A stretch of 64,000 nucleotides of DNA. It comes from UBA6115 sp040776985 (GTDB taxonomy: Bacteria; Bacillota; Clostridia; Christensenellales; Aristaeellaceae). The notes under the pieces are model-generated. The model saw only the letters and a list, made by a program, of their open reading frames with translations. It had not been told where the DNA came from and ran no database searches. The translations under genes were made by a program, and so were the position numbers. Below are positions 58,178-64,000 of the stretch, piece after piece; the first letter of the stretch is position 1; each line of letters begins with the position of its first letter. The stretch is from NCBI GenBank assembly GCA_040776985.1, contig JAXGZL010000001.1, positions 930,001 to 994,000 of the forward strand, read 5' to 3'.

Positions 58178-59455
58178 TCAGGCGGCGCGGGAGGCGGGCA
58201 GGCACACGGTGATCCGGGTGCCCATGCCCTCCCGGGAAAACACGTCGAAATAGCCGCCGTGGCGGTCCACAATCCACTTGGCGATGGCCAGGCCCAGGCC
58301 CGTGCCGCCGCCCTGGCCCCGGCCCCGGGCGGGGTCGGCGCGGTAGAAGCGCTCAAAGATATGGGGCAGGTCCTCCCCGGGGATGCCGGCGCCGTTGTCC
58401 TGGACGAAGAAGCAGGCCTCCCCCTTTTCGCTGCGCTGGCAGCCCAGGGTGATGATGCTGCCCTGGGGGGAGTATTTGGCGGCGTTGTCCGTCAGGATGC
58501 GCAGGGCTTGCTTCAGCATCGCCACGTCCCCGGTGATGGGGAGGGGGCCCTCGGTTTTCAGGCGATAGTGATGGTCTTTGTCAATCAGCAGGTATTCCTC
58601 ATAGGCCTCCTGGGTCAGATCCGCCAGGTCCAGGGGGGCGGGGGTAAAGGGGTTGCGCCCGGTGTCCCCCCGGGCCAGGAAGAGCAGCTGCTCCACCAGG
58701 CGCTGCATGTTGTCCGCCTCCTGCTGGATGGCCTTCACCGATTCCTCCATCACCTGGGCGTCGTCCTTGCCCCAGCGGGAGAGCAGGTCCGCATAGCCCC
58801 GGATCACCGCGATGGGGGTGCGCAGCTCGTGGGAGGCGTCTGACACAAAGCGGGTCTGCTCCCGGTAGGAGGCGTGCATGCGGCCAATCAGGTTGTTGAC
58901 CGCGGTTTCAAGGCCGGACAGCTCGCTGTTGCCCATGGTGAGCTTGGCGTCCGGGCTTTTGACGCTGAGGTTCTCAATGGCGTCCTCCAGCTGGTGGAAC
59001 TTCTGCTCGTCAAAGCGGACGGTGCTCAGCTCCTGGGCGGTTAGGGCCATGGTGCGCAGGGGCCTGAGCAGCCGGCTGGTGCGGCGGCGGAAACCAAAAT
59101 AGATGAAGATGAAAAACAGCGCCTGGTTTGCCAGGGCGGTGGACAGGGCAAAACCCAGGTTGCGCAGGGGAATGGCCAGGGAGATCAGGTGCTCCTGCCC
59201 CATGGCGTCCTGATAGGCGTACATGGCGGTGCCCAGCTTGCTGAACCAGTGGGTGTTGTCCGTGGCATAAAACCGGCGCTCCAGCGACCATTTCCAGCCG
59301 TCCCCCAGGGCCTGCTGCTCCTGGGCGATCAGCTGCATGCCAAACAGGGCGGCGGCCAGCAGCAGGTTTGCCAGCAGCAGCAAAAACAGCATCCTCAGCA
59401 GGAAGCTGTGGTTCAGCCGCCGCTCGATGGAGCGCATGCGCTTGGATTCACTCAC
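58178..59455 (-). CDS. Sensor histidine kinase
   Basis: 425 residues: two membrane helices (about 20-45 and 110-130) flanking a short external sensor, HAMP-like linker, HisKA box FVSDASHELRTPIAVIRGYADL, N-box LRILTDNAAKYSPQG, G1 QDNGAGIPGEDL and G2 GRGQGGGTGLGLAI. It pairs with the response regulator whose stop it overlaps. The GTG start 59455 has GGAGGAG before it. Signal unknown. Confidence 0.94.
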   Translation of the reverse strand: MSESKRMRSIERRLNHSFLLRMLFLLLLANLLLAAALFGMQLIAQEQQALGDGWKWSLERRFYATDNTHWFSKLGTAMYAYQDAMGQEHLISLAIPLRNLGFALSTALANQALFFIFIYFGFRRRTSRLLRPLRTMALTAQELSTVRFDEQKFHQLEDAIENLSVKSPDAKLTMGNSELSGLETAVNNLIGRMHASYREQTRFVSDASHELRTPIAVIRGYADLLSRWGKDDAQVMEESVKAIQQEADNMQRLVEQLLFLARGDTGRNPFTPAPLDLADLTQEAYEEYLLIDKDHHYRLKTEGPLPITGDVAMLKQALRILTDNAAKYSPQGSIITLGCQRSEKGEACFFVQDNGAGIPGEDLPHIFERFYRADPARGRGQGGGTGLGLAIAKWIVDRHGGYFDVFSREGMGTRITVCLPASRAA

Positions 59456-60131
59456 CCGGGTTCTCCTCCCGCAATACATAGCCCACGCCCCTGACCGTGT
59501 GGATCAGCTGCTGCCGGGTGACCTCGCCGATCTTGGCCCGAAGATAGCGGATATACACATCCACCACATTGGTTTCCCCCACATAGTCATAGCCCCAGAC
59601 CTTTTCCATCAGGGTGTCCCGGCTTAAAACAATGTCCCGGTTTTCCATCAGGGTCTGAAGCAGGGCAAACTCCCGCCCCGTCAGGCTTACCGCCTCGCCC
59701 TCCACCGTCAGGCTGTGCCGGGCGATGTCCAGGGTCAGGGGGCCGATGTTCATCTGGGGCAGGGCCTGGCTGCCTTTTTTGCGCAGGGCGGTGCGGATCC
59801 TTGCCAGCAGTTCCTCAATGGAAAAGGGCTTGGTGATGTAGTCATCCGACCCCATGTCAAGGCCGGTCACCTTGTCCATCACCGCGTCCCGGGCTGTGAG
59901 CATGATGACGGGGATGTGGGAGGACTTCCGCAGGCGGCGCAGCACCTCCAGCCCGTTGAGGCTGGGCAGCATGATGTCCAGCAGCACCAGGTCAAAGTCG
60001 CCGGACTCCGCCAGCGCCAGGCCCTCCCGGCCGTCCGCGGACTTGGTGACCTCATATCCCTCATGGGTCAATTCCAGCTCAATAAAGCGGGCGATCTGGG
60101 CCTCGTCCTCCACCAGCAGGATTTTCTGCAT
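59448..60131 (-). CDS. OmpR-family response regulator
   Basis: 227 residues. Receiver: VEDEAQIARF, phospho-Asp in DLVLLDIMLPSLNG, Thr in MLTARDA, Lys in YITKPFS. C-terminal winged helix with LTGREFALLQTLMENRDIVLSRD and VDVYIRYLRAKI. ATG 60131 is set by GGGAGGTGA; upstream codons are not family-like. Forms a two-gene unit with the histidine kinase. Confidence 0.96.
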   Translation of the reverse strand: MQKILLVEDEAQIARFIELELTHEGYEVTKSADGREGLALAESGDFDLVLLDIMLPSLNGLEVLRRLRKSSHIPVIMLTARDAVMDKVTGLDMGSDDYITKPFSIEELLARIRTALRKKGSQALPQMNIGPLTLDIARHSLTVEGEAVSLTGREFALLQTLMENRDIVLSRDTLMEKVWGYDYVGETNVVDVYIRYLRAKIGEVTRQQLIHTVRGVGYVLREENPGE

Positions 60132-60224
60132 CTGTCTCACCTCCCGGTATGATAATAAAAGCATACCCGGCAAAAGTACAGCGCTTTTACCGGGAAAATG
60201 CGCCAGGCCCTGGCGCAAAGGGCA

Positions 60225-60737
60225 TTATTCCTTGTTTTGCGGCGGTTTGCTGCCGGACTTGATCTGCTCGGCCGCCTCCGCCGCCTTGTCCATGGCCTTG
60301 TTCACCGACTCCGCGATGCCGGCGCCCTGCACCCGGTAGCGGAAGCCCAGGAACAGGCCCACCACCGCCAGGGGCACCACCCACCAGAACATGAATACCA
60401 GCATCAGAATCAGCACGCTCAGCGGCAGGGTGAAGGTTTCCTTCCCGTGGCGGGAAACCTGGATGTTGATCTTGTTGATCTTGTTGATGGCCTCCGCCAG
60501 GAAGGTGAAAAAGCGGCTGAGCGCGCCCTTTACATCCGTGTCCTCCGGCTGCCGGGGGGCCTCCTCCTTGCGGGTGGTGTAGGATTCCCCCTGCTGGCTG
60601 TTGATCTTGCCCTGGTTCTCCAGGGCCACCAGGGCGTCCAGCAGGTCCCAGTCGCTTTGCTCCAGGGCGGCCTTGGCCTCCTCATAGCTGACATGCGCCT
60701 TCTGACGCAGCTTCTCCACCATTTCAAAATGATCCAT
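60225..60737 (-). CDS. DUF4342 protein with UBA-like domain and membrane anchor (copy 2)
   Basis: 170 residues: UBA-like domain (MVEKLRQKAHVSYEEAKAAL, then WDLLDALVALENQGKI), acidic/basic linker, INIQVSRHGKETFTLPLS and hydrophobic helices (about 100-135), then a helical Lys-rich tail. Same architecture as 54865-55365. Stands directly upstream of the two-component operon on the same strand. GGAGAAGG precedes the ATG. Confidence 0.85.
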   Translation of the reverse strand: MDHFEMVEKLRQKAHVSYEEAKAALEQSDWDLLDALVALENQGKINSQQGESYTTRKEEAPRQPEDTDVKGALSRFFTFLAEAINKINKINIQVSRHGKETFTLPLSVLILMLVFMFWWVVPLAVVGLFLGFRYRVQGAGIAESVNKAMDKAAEAAEQIKSGSKPPQNKE

Positions 60738-60844
60738 GATCCCTTCTCCTCTCCTTGTGTTCAGCCCTATCTTAAGGGGGCAAGATTAAAGGAGAAGGCG
60801 GGGCGGATTAGAAAAGGATTAGAAAAGGCGCACATATCCTTTTA

Positions 60845-62035
60845 TCAAAGGCTTGCCAGCATCTGATCCAGCATGATCAGCATCCGGGGAAGGTGGAAGG
60901 GGCCCTTGAAGGTGCTGCCCTTGGCGGCGGGCTGGGTGGGCTTGCCGTCCCGGCGCAGATAGCCATACCACTCGCCGTATTCCGGGTCCGGGAAGACGGA
61001 CCGGGTGTAGTTCCACACCTTCAGGAACCAGTCCAGGTATTCCTGCTTGCCGGTGTTTTTGTAGGCCATCAGGGCGCCGATCAAGGCCTCGTTGTGGGGC
61101 CACCACAGTTTCATGTCATGCTCGTAGGACTCCGGCGGCAGCCCCTCCGCATCCAGGAAATAGAGCAGGCCGCCAAAGGTCTGGTCCCAGCCGGCGGTGA
61201 GGGCATCCATCATGATGGCCTCGGACTCCGCGTGGAGGGCGCTGTTTTGCTGTGCCTGGGACTCCTCCATCAAAAACCAGCTGCACTCAATGGCGTGGCC
61301 CGGGTTCAGCGTCCGGTACATGCCCACCTGGGGGTTGTATTCCCCGTTTGGGCCCACGGTTTCCAGGGTCATCTTCCGGTCTTTTTTGCGGTGATAGCGC
61401 ATGATGTCGTCCACGCACCTGGCCGCGCGCTCACGGTAGAGGGCGTCGCGGCCGGGATCCGCCTCCCGCAGCACCGCCGTCAGGTTCAGGTAAATCATGG
61501 GGCCGGCCAGGCCGCGCAGGGGCCGGGTGTCGGCGTTCACCTTGGGGCCAAAGCCGGTGGGGTCCGGCCCGCCCTGGTTCATTTGCCAGATCAGGTCATA
61601 GGCCCTGAGGGCATGCTCCATGTACCGGTTTTCCCCGGTCAGCTTGTAGTATTCCGCATTGGCCATGGCGTAAAAGGCCTCGGAAAAACTGTATCGGCGC
61701 TGCCTGAGGGGCTTGCCCTCCCGGGTGACCTGGAAATACATCCGGCCGCCCAGGTCCTGGTTGATGCAGTGGGCCTCCATAAAATCAAGGCAGCTTTTGG
61801 CAAAGGCCTTCCATTCAGACCTTTCCCCATAGACATTGCAGAGTTTGGAAAAGGTCCAGGCGCAGCGCCCCTGCATCCACACGCTTTTGTCGGTGGAGTA
61901 GACCTTGCCCTCACGGTCCAGGCAGGTAAGCACCCCGCCAAAGTCCTTGTCCTGGCCGTTTTTCAGCCAGAAATCAAGGCAGCTGTCCAATTCCGCCTTT
62001 ACCCAGGATTTAACCTCTGCCAGTGATTGCCGCAT
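60845..62035 (-). CDS. AGE-family N-acylglucosamine 2-epimerase-like isomerase
   Basis: 396 residues of the alpha/alpha-barrel AGE family. GGVLTCLDREGKVYSTDKSVWMQGRCAWTFSKL, RYSFSEAFYAMANAEY, NPGHAIECSWFLME (catalytic His) and KLWWPHNEALIGALMAY (second His) are conserved. Members interconvert GlcNAc and ManNAc or glucose and mannose. Preceded on the same strand by an FCD regulator, which likely controls it, implying sialic-acid or mannose metabolism. GGGAGAC precedes the ATG. Confidence 0.92.
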   Translation of the reverse strand: MRQSLAEVKSWVKAELDSCLDFWLKNGQDKDFGGVLTCLDREGKVYSTDKSVWMQGRCAWTFSKLCNVYGERSEWKAFAKSCLDFMEAHCINQDLGGRMYFQVTREGKPLRQRRYSFSEAFYAMANAEYYKLTGENRYMEHALRAYDLIWQMNQGGPDPTGFGPKVNADTRPLRGLAGPMIYLNLTAVLREADPGRDALYRERAARCVDDIMRYHRKKDRKMTLETVGPNGEYNPQVGMYRTLNPGHAIECSWFLMEESQAQQNSALHAESEAIMMDALTAGWDQTFGGLLYFLDAEGLPPESYEHDMKLWWPHNEALIGALMAYKNTGKQEYLDWFLKVWNYTRSVFPDPEYGEWYGYLRRDGKPTQPAAKGSTFKGPFHLPRMLIMLDQMLASL

Positions 62036-62059
62036 CTGTCCGTCTCCCTTGTCTTATTT

Positions 62060-62758
62060 TTATTTAATCCTTACAAAGCCTTCGGTGAAGGAGTATTTGC
62101 CGGTGACAAAATGGGTGAGCATGGCGGCCTCAAAGGCCTCCTCGTTGCGGGCCTCCAGGGCCTGCACGATGTGCTCATGCTTGATGAGGGTGTCCTCCAG
62201 GAGCCTGATCTTCTCCTCCCGCTTGAAGTTGGCGTCCACATCCCAGATGGCGGTCATCAGGGAGAGCAGGGTGCGGTTTTCCACCCGGGAAAACAGGGTG
62301 AGGTGGAAATCCCGGTCGTCGTTGTGGAAGAAGTGCTCCTGCTCCCAGCTGCGCTGCATGGCTTCCAGAATCTGCCGCAGCCTGGCCACGTCCTGCGGTT
62401 TGAGGCTTTCATAGGCCAGGCGCATATAGCCCAGCTCCAGCTTTTTCCGGATGTCCAGCATGTCAACGATGGTGCTGTCCACATCGTTGGCGGCGGCAAA
62501 CACCACGTTTTGCAGAACAAAGTCCAAGTTGAAGTCATGTAGCACCGTGCCCCGCCCCGCCTGGGCGGAGAGCATGCCCATGATCTCCATCGCCTTGATG
62601 GCCTCCCGCAGCACATTTCTGGATACGCCCAGCATTTCGCTCATCGCCTGCTCGGTGGGGAGCAGGTCGCCCGGCTGCAGGTTGTTTTTGATGATGTACG
62701 CCCTGACCTGGCGGAACACCTGCACATAGAGTTTTTCGCCAACTTTACGGTTCACATT
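62060..62758 (-). CDS. FadR/FCD-type GntR transcriptional regulator
   Basis: 232 residues: wHTH (VFRQVRAYIIKNNLQPGDLLPTEQ, SEMLGVSRNVLREAIKAMEIMG) and an all-helical FCD ligand domain (Asp/His metal ligands in RDFHLTLF and LIKHEHIVQALEARN). GTG 62758 is chosen since GGGAGG lies 6 bases upstream; the ATG 8 codons earlier has no such site. The promoter contains its predicted operator. It precedes the epimerase by 24 bases. Confidence 0.92.
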   Translation of the reverse strand, partial: NVNRKVGEKLYVQVFRQVRAYIIKNNLQPGDLLPTEQAMSEMLGVSRNVLREAIKAMEIMGMLSAQAGRGTVLHDFNLDFVLQNVVFAAANDVDSTIVDMLDIRKKLELGYMRLAYESLKPQDVARLRQILEAMQRSWEQEHFFHNDDRDFHLTLFSRVENRTLLSLMTAIWDVDANFKREEKIRLLEDTLIKHEHIVQALEARNEEAFEAAMLTHFVTGKYSFTEGFVRIK

Positions 62759-62794
62759 CGCCTCCCATGGATGCAGTTTCATTTGATTGGCTTA

Positions 62795-62822
62795 ATTGTA
62801 CTACAAACTTTGCGGAATGCAA
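62795..62822 (-). promoter_or_regulatory. Promoter and FadR-type operator of the AGE epimerase operon
   Basis: On the minus strand TTGCAT, 16 bases, TACAAT. The -10 overlaps TTGTACTACAA (62796-62806), which fits the TnGTnnnACnA consensus for FadR-subfamily sites, implying autorepression. Confidence 0.7.
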
Positions 62823-62886
62823 GGAAAAGTTAAGCGGCTTTCGGTGAAAGCCGCCAGACTGCAAACAAACCATACAAAAGGGCATT

Positions 62887-63600
62887 TTAGCGGAAGCCAC
62901 CGCTGACCTCCAGCACCTGGCCGGTGATGTAGCTGGCCTGATCGCTCAGCAGAAAATGGGCGGCGCCCGCGATGTCCTCCGGTCTGCCCAGGCGGCCCAG
63001 GGGGCAGCGGCTGGCCAGGTCGGCCAGCTCTTCCCCGGTGTATTCATCCAGCATGTCCGTCTGGATCACCCCGGGGGCCAGGGCGTTGACCCGGATGCCC
63101 GCGGGGCCCAGCTCCTGGGCCAGGGACTGGGCCAGGGCGATAAGGCCCGCCTTGCTGGCGGCATAGGCCGCCTCGCAGGAGGCGCCCAGCAGCCCCCAGA
63201 TGGAGGAGATGAACAGCATGGCGCCCTGCTGCCGGCTGACCAGGTGGGGGATAAAGGCCCTTGACACCAGAAAGGCGCTGCGCAGATTGGTGGCCATCAG
63301 TTGGTCCCACTGGGCGGCGCTCATGTCGCTGAGCAGGCCTGTGTGGCTAAGCCCGGCGTTGATGACCAGGGCGTCCAGGTGGTGAAGCTGCCCCAGGCAG
63401 TCCTCCCTCAGCGCCTCCGCCTGAGCTTCCTCCAGGGCAAGGTTTTTAAGGGGGATGGCGCCTGTTTCACGGGCCAGCCCAAGGGCGGCCTCCTCCCGCT
63501 CGCGGTAGCTGAAGGCCACCTGCCAGCCCTCCTGAACCAGTCTTTTGACAATTGCCCGGCCAATGCCCCGGGAGCCGCCGGTGACTAGCGCTGTTTTCAT
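62887..63600 (-). CDS. SDR-family oxidoreductase (FabG-like)
   Basis: 237 residues. TGGSRGIGRAI (NADPH site), INAGLSHTG, catalytic Ser in FISSIWG and YAASKAG (Tyr-x3-Lys), GIRVNALAPGVIQTDM. It resembles 3-oxoacyl-ACP reductases, but with no fatty-acid genes nearby; a general carbonyl reductase is equally likely. AGGAGGGG precedes the ATG. Confidence 0.92.
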   Translation of the reverse strand: MKTALVTGGSRGIGRAIVKRLVQEGWQVAFSYREREEAALGLARETGAIPLKNLALEEAQAEALREDCLGQLHHLDALVINAGLSHTGLLSDMSAAQWDQLMATNLRSAFLVSRAFIPHLVSRQQGAMLFISSIWGLLGASCEAAYAASKAGLIALAQSLAQELGPAGIRVNALAPGVIQTDMLDEYTGEELADLASRCPLGRLGRPEDIAGAAHFLLSDQASYITGQVLEVSGGFR

Positions 63601-63665
63601 GGTTTTCCCCTCCTGCTGCCTGTCATTTTAGGGGGAAGGAAGGGGGCTGTCAACGCGGCCCGCGC

Positions 63666-63694
63666 TTTACAGACCAAGGCGTTCCGGCTATAAT
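63666..63694 (+). promoter_or_regulatory. Promoter of the gene at the right edge
   Basis: TTTACA, 17-base spacer, perfect TATAAT, 36 bases before ATG 63730. Confidence 0.75.
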
Positions 63695-63729
63695 GGGCCC
63701 ACTGTCAAAAACCGGGAAGGAGGGGGAGA

Positions 63730-64000
63730 ATGCTCAGGCGTTTGCTGTGGCTGGCCTTGCTTTCACTGGCGCTTTTGCTGCTGCTGGGCCTGATGGTGTC
63801 CCAGGCGGACCGGATGCCCCCGCCCCTTTCCGCCGTGGCCCCCCAGGCAGCAGCGCTGCCGGCGTCAGGGCATCTGGAAGGGGCCAGCCGCCCGCTTCCC
63901 CTGCTGATCTTCCTGGGGATGCTGTTTCCCCTGTTCTTTTTTACCGTTCAGGCCCTGCCTGAGGCGCCGGAGGCAAAGCAGCCCTATTACCGGCAGCGGT
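63730..64000 (+). CDS. Small membrane protein, 3' partial, function unknown
   Basis: Ninety codons are visible before the window ends. A signal-anchor-like helix (LLWLALLSLALLLLLGLMV, about 5-23) is followed by a Pro/Ala-rich outside loop and a second helix (LPLLIFLGMLFPLFFFTVQA, about 57-76), then a charged stretch EAPEAKQPYYRQR. GGAAGGAGGGGGAG precedes the ATG, and a promoter lies 36 bases upstream. Family not recognised. Confidence 0.65.
   Translation, partial: MLRRLLWLALLSLALLLLLGLMVSQADRMPPPLSAVAPQAAALPASGHLEGASRPLPLLIFLGMLFPLFFFTVQALPEAPEAKQPYYRQR

Overview
The window is a stretch of a GC-rich, Gram-positive-type anaerobe chromosome, most likely a gut or rumen Clostridia (Bacillota). 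This rests on strong AGGAGG ribosome-binding sites, frequent GTG/TTG starts, a CggR-headed glycolytic operon, YtrA-type GntR regulation, an oxaloacetate/pyruvate carboxylase alpha chain, lipoprotein-style or Sec signal peptides on solute-binding proteins, and many small sugar-uptake operons. The exact order cannot be fixed from sequence alone; a Christensenellales/Oscillospirales-like organism is plausible. No tRNA, rRNA or CRISPR array was recognised. Gene density is high; most intergenic gaps hold a recognisable promoter, terminator or hairpin.

Layout. 1-9.9 kb: 3' end of an oadA-like gene, an intact IS5-family element, two visibly AT-richer genes for exported fumarate-reductase-like flavoproteins (1540-3051 and 6540-8342), and between and after them a MATE pump, a CPBP protease, a NAGPA-domain protein and a 5'-nucleotidase-like phosphatase. 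10-14.6 kb: an FMN reductase, then a translation/modification operon (prmA, rsmE, a methyltransferase, mtaB, HIT). 14.6-17.2 kb: a GntR-ABC transporter operon. 17.2-22 kb: cggR-pgk-tpiA-gpmI, ending in a 161-bp palindromic element that contains the gpmI stop codon. 22-30.3 kb: small regulators and stress or efflux genes, xth and the L25 gene ctc. 30.4-32.9 kb: an amino-acid ABC importer. 33-39 kb: a LacI-controlled sugar ABC importer with a GH13 alpha-glucosidase. 39-44.1 kb: sugar epimerase-like and mannitol-phosphate-dehydrogenase-like genes, then a macro-domain / VWA / ADP-ribosylglycohydrolase cluster separated internally by a remarkable array of stem-loops. 44.1-53.6 kb: sugar kinases, a divergent acetate-kinase homologue, araD-araB-araA and a Gfo/Idh/MocA oxidoreductase. 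53.6-60.8 kb: a MerR/TipAS regulator, a DUF1538 membrane protein with PII-like domains, a two-component system and two DUF4342 paralogues. 60.8-64 kb: an AGE-family epimerase with its FCD regulator, an SDR, and the start of a small membrane protein.

Together these suggest a saccharolytic fermenter: alpha-glucosides, arabinose and amino sugars enter lower glycolysis, and the exported flavoproteins may let organic compounds act as external electron acceptors. The most unusual material is the hairpin array at 42379-42643, whose last hairpin buries the ribosome-binding site of the VWA gene inside the ADP-ribose cluster; the palindromic element at the end of gpmI; and the DUF1538 operon with three PII-like modules.
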